A stretch of DNA of 64,000 bases from Roseovarius arcticus. GTDB lineage: Bacteria; Pseudomonadota; Alphaproteobacteria; Rhodobacterales; Rhodobacteraceae. Below are positions 8,880-17,829 of this stretch, piece after piece; within the stretch, counting starts at the first letter, position 1; the number at the start of each line of letters is the position of its first letter. The stretch covers positions 3,286,001-3,350,000 of the forward strand of contig NZ_SZZN01000001.1 of assembly GCF_006125015.1 (NCBI RefSeq), written 5' to 3'. Under the pieces are notes generated by a model that saw only the letters and a list, made by a program, of their open reading frames with translations, did no database searches and was not told the DNA's origin. The translations under genes were made by a program, and so were the position numbers.

Positions 8880-9129
8880 CGCACCTACCTTTTTGGCCAC
8901 AATCTTGCTGCGGCATTCATCGAATCATAGCCATCCGCACGACGATTACAACAGACGAGGCAAACAACCAATCTACGCACAGGTCAGCGGGAGGAACTAA
9001 ACATGACGGTTGCCATGGCACGGCGGTATTTTCTAATCTCGTTTCCAAAATCACTGGTAGCCTATGCAGCGCTGGCCCATCCACAATTTGACAGCTAAGA
9101 TCCCTATCAGGCAAGGTAATGAGGTAGAT

Positions 9130-10020
9130 GTGCGCACTGCGAAACCCTGGATTTGGCTGTTTGTTCTCGTTGTAGGCGTCCGGATGCTTCCCACTCTGTG
9201 GCGGCGCGCAATTAAGAAGGTTAAGGGCAAGCCTAACCTCAGCGCGCAATCAGCGCCGCGCCAAATACCGAAAACTATCTGGATCTACTGGGATTGCGGC
9301 GAAGCAGTTGCCCCTGACTTGGTCCGGCATTGCATTACCTCTTGGCGTGATCGCAATCCCGGTTGGGAAGTAAGGGTACTGGACATGTCAACGGCCGCCA
9401 AGGCAGTCAGCTTGCCGCAAGACCCCTCGGCGATTTCCGTTCAGTCCTATGCCGATTTGCTTCGTCTGCGACTTCTGAGGCAACGAGGCGGGGTCTGGGC
9501 GGATGCAACTGCATATTGTCTTGCGCCGCTTGACGAATGGCTACCGCCGTTGGCACAGAGGGGGTTCTTTGCCTTCATGTGGACCAGGAACGACGCATGG
9601 TTCATCTGGCCGGGTATGCGGCGGAGCCTTACCAACTGGTTTATTGCCTCCGAGCGGGAGGGTGGGATCATTTCCCGCTGGGAAAAGGCCTCGTTCGACT
9701 ATTGGGAAGACCGTAGAAGGCCGCACAACTACTACTGGCCGCACATCATGATCGACTATCTAAACTTGACAAGCTTCTCTTTTCGTAAGCTTTTTAACGA
9801 TTTTCCAAAAATCGGCTGCTACGGTGCGCATCTAGTGCATGATTGCGTGACCCACGGTCGTGATCCCGCCGAGATTGCTGCTTTGCTGAAAACCGGAGCC
9901 GTGCCTGTGCAGAAATTGCGCTGGGACTGGAGTGAGGATCGCATCGCACTGGCGAAGCAGCTGCTCGGGATCGAAGAACCCGTTGCGATCATTCGTCCGG
10001 ATCGTAACCAAGCTTCGTGA
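9130..10020 (+). CDS. Capsular polysaccharide synthesis glycosyltransferase (Caps_synth type)
   Basis: About 296 residues. An N-terminal membrane anchor (WIWLFVLVVGV) is followed by IPKTIWIYWDCGE, SWRDRNPGW, and SYADLLRLRLLRQRGGVWAD with the DxD-like WADAT. These are hallmarks of the Caps_synth/GT32-like family that adds sugars to capsular glycans. The GTG at 9130 is chosen because GAGG lies 5 bp before it. An ATG at 9064 would add 22 residues without a clear site. It is divergent from sulfotransferase 1, and its 3' end overlaps the convergent sulfotransferase 2 by about 32 bp. This tight packing implies the three were fixed as a unit. Confidence 0.8.
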   Translation: MRTAKPWIWLFVLVVGVRMLPTLWRRAIKKVKGKPNLSAQSAPRQIPKTIWIYWDCGEAVAPDLVRHCITSWRDRNPGWEVRVLDMSTAAKAVSLPQDPSAISVQSYADLLRLRLLRQRGGVWADATAYCLAPLDEWLPPLAQRGFFAFMWTRNDAWFIWPGMRRSLTNWFIASEREGGIISRWEKASFDYWEDRRRPHNYYWPHIMIDYLNLTSFSFRKLFNDFPKIGCYGAHLVHDCVTHGRDPAEIAALLKTGAVPVQKLRWDWSEDRIALAKQLLGIEEPVAIIRPDRNQAS

Positions 10021-10618
10021 AATCCTCGGCAAACCTGTCCCGGATCACTTTGCGATTGCGCGCACCTAACTGCTGCCGGGTTAGCCGCCTATGTCCGTTG
10101 GTCGACTCGTTGCGCTTCGGCAATGATCGCGAACAACCGAACACGCGCTGGAAAATCGCCGGCATTCTATCTTTCAGCTCTTCGAACTTTACAATCTCAT
10201 TGACGAGGCAAGTGCCGTTTTTATCAAAAAGGTACCGACTCTGGGGCACGACGTGCCGCGCTATGTCGAAATAGTCGTCACGGTACTGTTTTCTGAGAAA
10301 CCAAAAAAGCGGCCCGGTCTTGCGGAAACTACGATACCGAAATTCGGATAAAATGCGGTCATAAGGATTACGAACAATAGCGAATTTGAAATAGGAGTCC
10401 CAACGGTGCTGGTCGATATGACCGTTCCGCACATACTCGTCAGCATAGAGATGGCCCAAATGCTGTGGGCCAGATGTTGGGTCGTCATTGTACCGCAAGT
10501 TCAGTATTTCGCGCTCGTCCCATGACAGCCCTAAATCATCGACAAAAACTTGCTCAATGCTCTGCCCTGCCGTTTTGGGAACGTGGACGAAAATAGTTTT
10601 GTGTCGATGCGAAATCAT
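9989..10618 (-). CDS. Sulfotransferase family 2 protein (2)
   Basis: 209 residues. TIFVHVPKTAGQS is the canonical PAPS 5'-phosphosulfate loop of the Sulfotransfer_2 family. FAIVRNPYDRILSEFRYR is the 3'-phosphate motif, with conserved Arg and Ser. The length is normal for small bacterial members. GCAGAGGG lies immediately before the ATG. It overlaps the 3' end of the Caps_synth gene tail to tail. It probably sulfates a sugar of the exported polysaccharide. It is only distantly similar to sulfotransferases 1 and 3, so the three are not a recent tandem duplication and may act on different positions. Confidence 0.87.
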   Translation of the reverse strand: MISHRHKTIFVHVPKTAGQSIEQVFVDDLGLSWDEREILNLRYNDDPTSGPQHLGHLYADEYVRNGHIDQHRWDSYFKFAIVRNPYDRILSEFRYRSFRKTGPLFWFLRKQYRDDYFDIARHVVPQSRYLFDKNGTCLVNEIVKFEELKDRMPAIFQRVFGCSRSLPKRNESTNGHRRLTRQQLGARNRKVIRDRFAEDFTKLGYDPDE

Positions 10619-10753
10619 CCCTCTGCCCTATCTGTTAACTGTCTCAAACGTTCCATCCAGTCAGGATATTCACCGCTGCATTCCGGCTAACATTCAAAAT
10701 GGCATTTGCATGCGAAGCATTTCAAGCGTCGGTCGTGCAAAAAAGAACGAGGG

Positions 10754-11545
10754 TCATGTTGTTGCTTTCGCTGACGCAGCCTTATAAAGTGTAATGTCTG
10801 CGGAATAATAGCTACTAATGAATGCCTGCACAGAGACGTCGTCAAACATCGGAAGCGGTGCTGTGCCTCCGGGCTTCATCAGTTTTCGCCGCGTATGTAC
10901 GCGGAGCGCCTCGTGTACCGCGCCTGGTAACAGCCACCGAGCCGCGGAGCTACTACTGCGCAACAGCGCTTTTAGTTGCGGGTGACGAAACACCATTGTT
11001 TCGTTGGCATGACCAATCGGCAAATCGTCCGTGCCAATCAGTCGACCAAGCGCGGCACCAAGAAGATCGAGCCGTTCGATCGGATAAAGGTGCCGAACCA
11101 ATTGCGTGCCATCAATAGCGACAAAGTCCGATTGCCGCGAAAAATGAATGAATTCGGGTTTGATTACGCGCGGTTCAGCTTGCAGATAGTCGAAGACCCG
11201 ACCGATCTCGGCGCGGATGTCACTTTGATCGAGTTGGGCAAACTCCTTGCCGAGGTACATTTTAGCCCGCTGCGCCAAGGCCGAGCGGAAACGCTGAAAC
11301 GGATCGCGAAGAAGGGCGAAACTGTCATAGGTCTTCAATTTTTCGAAGGCATCGGGATCGATTTCGCGAAGCAATGCGAGCGGCAGGTGTCTAAAATCAA
11401 TGTCGCCAAAATCCGGGTGCCGCTCGACTTCTTTCAAGAACCGGCTGTCGGCATCATGAAATGGCAGTACCGCCGCGCGCACCGACGTTCCCGCACATTT
11501 TGGGACGTGTATGAACACAAAACGATAGCGGTCCGACAAGATCAC
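10754..11545 (-). CDS. Sulfotransferase family protein (3)
   Basis: About 263 residues. FVFIHVPKCAGTSVR (PAPS loop) and FALLRDPFQRFRSALAQR (3'-phosphate motif) identify a sulfotransferase. The start is taken at a GTG (VILSDRYRF), because AGGGAGAG precedes it and it then aligns with the start of sulfotransferase 2 (MISHRHKT). The longest frame begins 60 bp earlier at another GTG. It lies just downstream of the terminator of the type I secreted beta-helix gene, so it needs its own promoter, and about 135 bp separate it from sulfotransferase 2 downstream. Confidence 0.82.
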   Translation of the reverse strand: MILSDRYRFVFIHVPKCAGTSVRAAVLPFHDADSRFLKEVERHPDFGDIDFRHLPLALLREIDPDAFEKLKTYDSFALLRDPFQRFRSALAQRAKMYLGKEFAQLDQSDIRAEIGRVFDYLQAEPRVIKPEFIHFSRQSDFVAIDGTQLVRHLYPIERLDLLGAALGRLIGTDDLPIGHANETMVFRHPQLKALLRSSSSAARWLLPGAVHEALRVHTRRKLMKPGGTAPLPMFDDVSVQAFISSYYSADITLYKAASAKATT

Positions 11546-11613
11546 TCCATGCTCTCCCTCAACCGTCGCGCCATAATAAGCGTTGGTCTGACGTCTATTG
11601 GCCACGCACCCTT

Positions 11614-11645
11614 AAAAAGAACAAGGCCCGGAGCCCGCGCCTTGT
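11614..11645 (-). terminator. Intrinsic terminator after the type I secreted beta-helix gene
   Basis: On the minus strand ACAAGGC pairs perfectly with GCCTTGT across an 11-base GC-rich loop that can pair further. It is followed at once by TCTTTTT. It sits about 155 bp after the stop of the 11800-13947 gene. Confidence 0.75.
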
Positions 11646-11799
11646 TCCATCGCATAGTTTCGCCTGCAGCTCCGCCATTCCCGGCGACCTGTTGCTCTGC
11701 GGTTTTCGCCCCCACATCGCTCAACTCCATTCTCCTGCAAACGCAACCTTAGGTGAAAAGGGTGCGGAAGAAATCCGTAAAGCCATTTGGTCAACGACA

Positions 11800-13947
11800 C
11801 TAGGCGAACATATCGTCAGGTACCATAGGTGGGTCGATGAATTGCACATCATCTTCAATCGCAAAGCCGCTAACTTCGCCATCGATATAGTCACCCCACC
11901 CCGTGCCAAGATTCCAACCCCACTCGTTATTATCGCCCCCGACAAAATCGAAGTCAGTATCCGTTTCATCGAGAACGAGTTTGTCGTCAACCAAAACCTG
12001 TAAACGGTCCGACGCCTGATCGACCATAAGGCTAACCGTATGCGTGTCGGTGTCGTTGAGGCCGAGATTATCGACCCTGAAGCCCTTATGGAACGGATCA
12101 TCGTTGTTTCGGACATGCGCGATGAGCCCATCATCGGTAAGGGTTAGGCCGACTTTACGGTGATTCCAGACAAGTCGCTGGGTGCTTCCATCAGCCTCAT
12201 CCCGAGTGAATTCGACATTGAAGGCGATCTGTTCGGAATTCTCGAACTGCTTCAACCGCCCCATACTCACGACATCCCCGTGACCATCAAACTGAATAGC
12301 TGTACCGGACGCCGTATCCACCACGGTGGCATCGCCTCGAAATTCCGCCTGCCCGTTGGTCGCCAGAACGGCAATGTCTAGAACGAAATCGTCAAAAGTC
12401 ATCCCGGTCTGCGATTCATTGTTGGTATCAGACACCACGGAGTCTGCGACCTCGTAGTCGCCAGTTTCTGCCTCACCAGTTTCGGTCTCGTCGGTTCCAG
12501 TTGCATCGATTTCAGGTGCTTCGGCGTCTCCAGCTTCGTTTTCATTGGTTTCAGGCACATTGGTGTCGCCAACGGTGGCTCCCCCGTTTTCGGGCATCTC
12601 AGGGACTTCGGCCTCGCTCGGTCCGGACGCTGAATCGAGTTCGGTCACACTACCTTCCGTTCCAGTATCGGTGTTGGAGCTATCCGTGCCGACGACCCCG
12701 CCGTTTCCTACTCCACCCGAGCTGCCCGGATTCGAGACAACCGTGCTCGCGGTTCCGACCCAGTCGTCGTAGGAGAAGGACGGCTGGTTGCTCAGGCTTG
12801 ATCCTGCAGTCAGCTGATCCACCATGCTGCCGACAGCAATCTCAAACTGGTTATGACCGTTTGCCAGCGCCGTTGCATGATAGATAAACTGGTTGTCATA
12901 GTAACCCGGCGCGTTAGCATCTGTATTTTGAATGAACGCGTTGTTCTGCACACTCCAATCGGCCTGTCCCTGTTCGCCACCGATCGCTGGCGTGATGTTA
13001 TTCTCTACAACAACGGACTTAGACTCCGATGAAACTAGAATTTTGGGAATAGAAATCCCACCTGTTTGAGCGCGATCAACAGCAATTAGTGAATTATCTC
13101 TGATCGTCAGCCCATCCGTCAGATTGAGAGATATCCCGTGCGTGTGTGCGTTATAGATAACATTGTTTTCAATCAGCACATTCTGGTGCCAATTCGTTGG
13201 GTCATTCGCGTTTCCTTTGTCGCGACCCGCCCAGATAGTTTGGGTCCAATCACCAGATCCCATGTCAAAAACATTGTCACGGATCGTCAAATCACTGACG
13301 CCAGTCCCGCTGGACCGTTGAATTTGGATCATGTCGCGATGATCGCTAAGCGTATCGTCTCCGTTGAAGTCATGAATATAGTTCTTTTCGACAAGCACTG
13401 TCTGAGAACTTCCCAGCTTCATACCGTCTGATCGAATATTATGAATGTTGTTTCCCGAAATATGTATATTCGAACTCGTATTTATGCTTAAACCAGTCCA
13501 AAAAGAGTGAAATTCCGAATTTACTACATCGACATTCGTGGACCCTTTTACGACAAGGCCTTTTCCCGTTCCTAACCCGTCTGCGGCAGTACCGGTTCCG
13601 TTTGCTGCATCGCCGTCGAAGAGCGAGTCGTTGAAGGAGATATTAGTGCTATTTTCGACGCTGAACTTACTGGCATAGTACGCCTCCCCAGACGAATAGC
13701 TATAGTCGAACTTGATGGTGTCGAACGTGATGTTGGACGAGTTTTTCAGATAGGCCTCAGAAAAGCTTGCCATCCCATTCGCATCGGCAGACTTCAGAGT
13801 TACATTCGATGCGAATTGCGTGCCGCTAATACTTAGCTTACCGTAGTCACCTGCGGCAAGGATAACGGTTTCTCCGCCAGTTGCCGCCGCCAAAGCGGTT
13901 TTTAGCTCTGTCGCGTTCGAGACATTTATAATTTGATTTGTCATCAT
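11800..13947 (-). CDS. Type I secreted beta-helix protein with LamG-like C-terminal domain (paralogue 2)
   Basis: 715 residues and no signal peptide. Residues 1-390 are the same parallel beta-helix as paralogue 1, keeping SDGMKLG (173-179), YIHDF (190-194), DHRDMIQIQ (202-210) and YNAHTHGISLNL (265-276). Residues 400-515 are a low-complexity acidic linker rich in Asp, Glu, Thr and Gly. Residues 515-700 form a concanavalin/LamG-like beta domain (FDDFVLDIAVL, FNVEFTRDEADG, VDDKLVLDET, WGDYIDGEVSGF) that may bind glycan. The acidic end ...DDMFA fits an uncleaved C-terminal type I signal. No RTX nonapeptide array is seen. AGAGGT lies just before the tandem ATG codons. The ABC/HlyD genes lie directly upstream on the same strand, so it is the likely cargo. 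Its reaction, cleavage or epimerisation, is unknown. Confidence 0.8.
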   Translation of the reverse strand: MMTNQIINVSNATELKTALAAATGGETVILAAGDYGKLSISGTQFASNVTLKSADANGMASFSEAYLKNSSNITFDTIKFDYSYSSGEAYYASKFSVENSTNISFNDSLFDGDAANGTGTAADGLGTGKGLVVKGSTNVDVVNSEFHSFWTGLSINTSSNIHISGNNIHNIRSDGMKLGSSQTVLVEKNYIHDFNGDDTLSDHRDMIQIQRSSGTGVSDLTIRDNVFDMGSGDWTQTIWAGRDKGNANDPTNWHQNVLIENNVIYNAHTHGISLNLTDGLTIRDNSLIAVDRAQTGGISIPKILVSSESKSVVVENNITPAIGGEQGQADWSVQNNAFIQNTDANAPGYYDNQFIYHATALANGHNQFEIAVGSMVDQLTAGSSLSNQPSFSYDDWVGTASTVVSNPGSSGGVGNGGVVGTDSSNTDTGTEGSVTELDSASGPSEAEVPEMPENGGATVGDTNVPETNENEAGDAEAPEIDATGTDETETGEAETGDYEVADSVVSDTNNESQTGMTFDDFVLDIAVLATNGQAEFRGDATVVDTASGTAIQFDGHGDVVSMGRLKQFENSEQIAFNVEFTRDEADGSTQRLVWNHRKVGLTLTDDGLIAHVRNNDDPFHKGFRVDNLGLNDTDTHTVSLMVDQASDRLQVLVDDKLVLDETDTDFDFVGGDNNEWGWNLGTGWGDYIDGEVSGFAIEDDVQFIDPPMVPDDMFA

Positions 13948-14308
13948 TGACCTCTAATTTGCGGCGCAGACAGCACCAGGAATCCGTCCAGTCCATCCGA
14001 TTGGATAGAGCAGCGGCAAATGGCCACAGAATGGCCGAAATACGGCTAAGTCTGGAAACTCGTACCTGGTTTGAGGCTAATGCCTCGGTCGCTCGCAATG
14101 CGTGGGCTAACCCACGCAGACTCAATGAACTCACATTTTAACTTTGGGGAATTGTTTCCTTCCCCTTATTAATTGTCGGACACTTGTCGGTTTGTTCATC
14201 AAGGCGCAACAGAACCGCCGCCGATTAATCTTACTAGGCATAGATTCGCGCAAATCGAACGGCTGTCAGCGCGTAACGGCTTAGTGACGTGGATGACACC
14301 TAAAAGTG
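13948..14308. other. Intergenic between HlyD adaptor and its probable cargo gene
   Basis: 361 bp with no open gene. It holds the perfect hairpin at 14099-14118 and presumably a separate promoter or processing site for the cargo gene. No clear -35/-10 pair was found. Confidence 0.5.
14099..14118. repeat. Perfect 8-bp inverted repeat
   Basis: TGCGTGGG-CTAA-CCCACGCA. There is no T-run on either side, so it is not a classical terminator. Its position about 150 bp before the cargo start suits an operator or an RNA stem that separates expression of the secretion genes from the cargo. Confidence 0.5.
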
Positions 14309-15670
14309 TTATCCTTCCTTGAAAGCACGGTTGAGTTGATCTGCCAAGGGTTTCGTAAGGTAATCTAAGACAGATCTTTCACCGGTTTGCATAAACGCCT
14401 CGACGGGCATTCCCGGCACCAAGTGCACCGGCCCGAGGCTGCGAAGCTCCTCGGCAGGTAGAACGACTGTGGCGCGGTAATAGGACCGCCCTGTCGTCTG
14501 GTCCAAGATGGTGTTGGGCGAAATCTTGACCAACTCGCCATATAGGATCGGCGCTGTCTTTAGGTCGAACGCGGGAAACTGCACCTTAGCGGTCTGCCCA
14601 ATGTAAATCTGATCGATCGCTGTCGGGTCAACCCGTACTTCGAACTCGACCCCCTCAGAAACCGGGATTATCTGCATGATGACGGATTCAGGCGCCACAA
14701 CACCGCCGACCGTATAAACTTGAGACTCGTGCACGATTCCATCCACCGGCGCCAGAATATCGATACGATCAAGCTGCTTTTCGAGGGTCACTATCTCCAG
14801 CAGTAATTCTTCGTGCTTGGTGGTAGTTTCGCGTATTTCGGTCACCACCTCTTCCATCATCTGACGGTCCGATTGCAAGATCTCCATCTGCGTATCGCGG
14901 ATGGAATTGTGGATACGAGCAAGCTCGGACTGATGCCCGACACTGTCACCTAATAAAGCCGCTTCCGAACGTTGCAATTCCAGCAGATCACCCTGACGCG
15001 CAAGGCCCTGCGCATTCAATGCGCGAACGCTCTCCAGTTCCTGGCGGATATAGCTCAGCTGACTGCGCTTGGCCTCAATCTGTCCTTTGACACCGTTAAT
15101 CTGGTTTTTGAACTGCTCGATGCGCTCCCGAAGCTGCTCCTTCTTGCCAAGCTGCAACGCTCGGCGCGCCTGAAAGATTTCATACTGGCCGGCATACTGG
15201 GCCTCCAGGTCCAGCCCGGCCAGTTGCTCTGGCGGCTCGCTACGTTTGATCTTGTCGAGCCCGAGGTGTTCCGCCTTCAGGCGATCCCCGCGCACCACGA
15301 CTTCTGCCAAGCGGTTGCGATAAATGTCGCGGGTGATCTCAAGAAGTGTCGGATCAAGACTAAGTAGCAATGCGCCACGTTCGACCAAATCGCCATCCTC
15401 GACACGGATGTCGGCCACCACGCCGCCATCGAGGCTCTGAACCACCTTGGGATTGCCACGCACCACCGCTTGCCCTGTCGCGATGACAGCACCGTTGATC
15501 TGAGTATACCCCGCCCACAACACGAGCAGGACTAAAAGTACGACGCTGCCGATCCCGCCTAGAATTGCGGGCCAGCGAAGGCCTGTTTTCAGGTCCGCCT
15601 GTCGCGCCTTTTGCTGACCGGCCCCTGTTGGCGCGCCTTTTATGTTTGCACTCTTTGCTGGCGTCTTCAT
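14309..15670 (-). CDS. Type I secretion periplasmic adaptor, HlyD family
   Basis: 453 residues. There is a short cytoplasmic tail, one membrane span (about 36-57, VVLLVLLVLWAGY), then a barrel-sandwich/lipoyl half (VIATGQAVVRGNPKVVQSLDGG). Long coiled coils follow (GKKEQLRERIEQFKNQING, SELARIHNSIRD). The second half returns with LAPVDGIVHESQVYTVGGVV and the C-terminal beta barrel (GMPVEAFMQTGERS), typical of the PrtE/HlyD group. It links the ABC exporter to an outer-membrane TolC-type channel, which is not in this window. Its ATG overlaps the stop of the ABC gene (ATGA). Confidence 0.93.
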   Translation of the reverse strand: MKTPAKSANIKGAPTGAGQQKARQADLKTGLRWPAILGGIGSVVLLVLLVLWAGYTQINGAVIATGQAVVRGNPKVVQSLDGGVVADIRVEDGDLVERGALLLSLDPTLLEITRDIYRNRLAEVVVRGDRLKAEHLGLDKIKRSEPPEQLAGLDLEAQYAGQYEIFQARRALQLGKKEQLRERIEQFKNQINGVKGQIEAKRSQLSYIRQELESVRALNAQGLARQGDLLELQRSEAALLGDSVGHQSELARIHNSIRDTQMEILQSDRQMMEEVVTEIRETTTKHEELLLEIVTLEKQLDRIDILAPVDGIVHESQVYTVGGVVAPESVIMQIIPVSEGVEFEVRVDPTAIDQIYIGQTAKVQFPAFDLKTAPILYGELVKISPNTILDQTTGRSYYRATVVLPAEELRSLGPVHLVPGMPVEAFMQTGERSVLDYLTKPLADQLNRAFKEG

Positions 15671-17403
15671 CCTTGGCTCTCCGATGCCGCACGCGGGCTT
15701 GTTGTGGTTGAGATCGCCGCCCGGATAGTGTCTTCCTTGTCGCCGAAATAGGCAACGCGCCCCTCGCGCAACAGCAACAGCTTGTTCAGCGATACGAGCG
15801 CGCTAGGCCGGTGCGCCATTACGATGACCACGCTGCCATGATCGCGTAGCGTCTGGATCGCAAAGGACATCGCGTCATCCCCGTCTGTATCCAGGTTCGA
15901 ATTCGGCTCGTCTAACACCACGAGTTTAGGGAGCCGGTAAACGGCGCGCGCCAGACCGAGTTGCTGGACCTGGCCGCTGGACAGAGGCTGCGCCCGCGCG
16001 CCGATAGCGGTCGAGTATCCGTTCGGGAAGGTCAGGATCATGTCATGAACGCCGGCAGTCTTTGCTGCTTCTACGATATCACTATCTATCGGGTGCGGGT
16101 CGAAGCGTGAAATATTCTCGGCGATGGTGCCTGGCAACACCTCGACCGATTGAGGAAGATAGCCGATATGCCGACCCAGATCCTCGGGGCGCCATTGATC
16201 AAGCGCCGCGCCGTCGAGCCGGACGTCGCCCGCATCTGGCCGCCACGCGCCTACAAGAAGCTTGGCAAGGCTGGATTTGCCGGCTGCGCTGTTGCCGATC
16301 ACGCCCAGCCCGTCTCCCGGCGATAGCTCAAAGCTAACCTGATTCAGAATGCGCTGCCGACCCTTAATGTGCGATTGCGGCGGCATCAGCTTGACCAAGC
16401 TCCTGACCACCAAATGACCCTTTGGCTCGGGAAGCGCGAGGCGCTTAGTTTCCGCAGGCATGGCGTCAAAGGCAGAGAGCAGTCGCTTATGGGCGGCCAT
16501 CCCGCGCGAAATGGCGCGCCATTGGCCCAGCACTTGGTCGATCGGTGCTAGCGCACGGCCAGCGATGATCGACGTCGCGATGATCATACCCGGCGTGATC
16601 TCTTGGCGCAGCGCCAGATAGGCCCCAACCGTCAGAAGGGCCGATTGCAACAGCAGCCGGAAAGAGCGCGAGAACGACGAGAAATATTCGGTCCGGTCAA
16701 TGCCCTCTTGCCCCTTGGCAAGCGCGGCATCGTGCAGTTGCCGCCATCGCAATACGATCGCGTCGCGCATCCCCTGCGTCATGACCGCGGCGGCATTGCG
16801 CCCGCTCGATTCAAGGAATTCATTCTCTAATTCCTCGCGCTGCGCCGAGACCGAAGTTGAATCTTTGGTGAGCACTTGATTCAAAATTGCGGCGGCAATC
16901 ATCACGCCCGCCCCCGCTAACGTCAGGTAGCCAAGCCAAGGATGGATCGCGAAGATCACAATCAGGAACAGCGGTATCCAAGGGACATCGAACACGCCCA
17001 TGATGGCCGGACTGGAAAGGAAACTGCGCACCACACTCAGATCGCGCACAGGATTATGCCGTCGCGACTGATCGTTAAGGCATTCCTGCATCCAGAAGGT
17101 CATTGCCGGACCGCCAAGGTTCTGGTCGAGCCGATAGCCTGCGCGCGACAAAAGGCGTGAGCGCAGGAACTGGTAAAACCCGAGGAACACATAGAGGATG
17201 ACGACAATAATAAAGAGGCCCTGAAGCGTTGGTATAGACCCGCTGGACAGAACCCTGTCGTAGATCTGCAGCATGTAGATCGGGCCAGTCAGCATCAGAA
17301 CGTTGATAATGGCGCTGAAAATCCCGACAACGACAAGCGTTCTTCGACGCTGTCTAAGCGCATTTCTATAGAGGTTTTGCCCCTTAATTACAGCTCGTCG
17401 CAT
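15667..17403 (-). CDS. Type I secretion ABC transporter (PrtD-like permease/ATPase)
   Basis: 578 residues. The N-terminal membrane domain has about six spans (LVVVGIFSAIINVLMLTG onwards). The C-terminal ATPase has Walker A GNSAAGKS (370-377), the signature LSSGQ (474-478), Walker B LVVLDEP (494-500) and the H-loop His531. There is no C39 peptidase domain, so it belongs to the PrtD/HlyB-without-protease group, which exports proteins with an uncleaved C-terminal signal. It is first in an operon with the HlyD adaptor. The only protein nearby fitting such cargo is the beta-helix protein at 11800-13947. Confidence 0.93.
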   Translation of the reverse strand: MRRAVIKGQNLYRNALRQRRRTLVVVGIFSAIINVLMLTGPIYMLQIYDRVLSSGSIPTLQGLFIIVVILYVFLGFYQFLRSRLLSRAGYRLDQNLGGPAMTFWMQECLNDQSRRHNPVRDLSVVRSFLSSPAIMGVFDVPWIPLFLIVIFAIHPWLGYLTLAGAGVMIAAAILNQVLTKDSTSVSAQREELENEFLESSGRNAAAVMTQGMRDAIVLRWRQLHDAALAKGQEGIDRTEYFSSFSRSFRLLLQSALLTVGAYLALRQEITPGMIIATSIIAGRALAPIDQVLGQWRAISRGMAAHKRLLSAFDAMPAETKRLALPEPKGHLVVRSLVKLMPPQSHIKGRQRILNQVSFELSPGDGLGVIGNSAAGKSSLAKLLVGAWRPDAGDVRLDGAALDQWRPEDLGRHIGYLPQSVEVLPGTIAENISRFDPHPIDSDIVEAAKTAGVHDMILTFPNGYSTAIGARAQPLSSGQVQQLGLARAVYRLPKLVVLDEPNSNLDTDGDDAMSFAIQTLRDHGSVVIVMAHRPSALVSLNKLLLLREGRVAYFGDKEDTIRAAISTTTSPRAASESQG

Positions 17404-17829
17404 ATGTTATCGCCCTCGCTCCACGCACGTAGTCGGCGCGGTTGCCCATCTGAGACATCTTTGTCAATTTTACCGCGATATCCAACCTGAACCGCTGTAC
17501 ACGCCGCCCGTTAATGTCAAATGAAGCAATAAGGGCGCATAATCCTGCCTGCGACAGAACTCAACCCAGTCAAGACGCGGCATGCGGCGCGTGTTTGCTG
17601 CGCAATTCAACGTTCGCGGCGCATCCGATTGCACCGACAAGAAAATTTTCGGAGCGGCCAGCAAAATCTGGTTGGCGGATCTGTGCCGATTTTCCGGTGG
17701 ATGCTCGCTGCGCCTCCGATCCCGCACGCTGAACCAGACGTACATTTTTATCATCTCATGGACAAAGGACGTCGCTGAGCATAGGTTTCGAAATTGCCGG
17801 ATGCGGTATAAAAAAAGGGGTGTTTACCC
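17404..17829. other. Divergent intergenic region
   Basis: 426 bp between the ABC exporter (minus) and the third beta-helix gene (plus). It must contain both promoters. A TATAAA sequence at 17801-17806 precedes AAAAGGGG, the probable ribosome site of the plus-strand gene, but no matching -35 is obvious. No gene is seen. Confidence 0.45.

Noticed and set aside
12501..12887. Plus-strand ORF of 128 codons opposite the acidic linker
   Set aside because: Arg/Pro-rich shadow of the GC-biased linker sequence; no ribosome site and no family.
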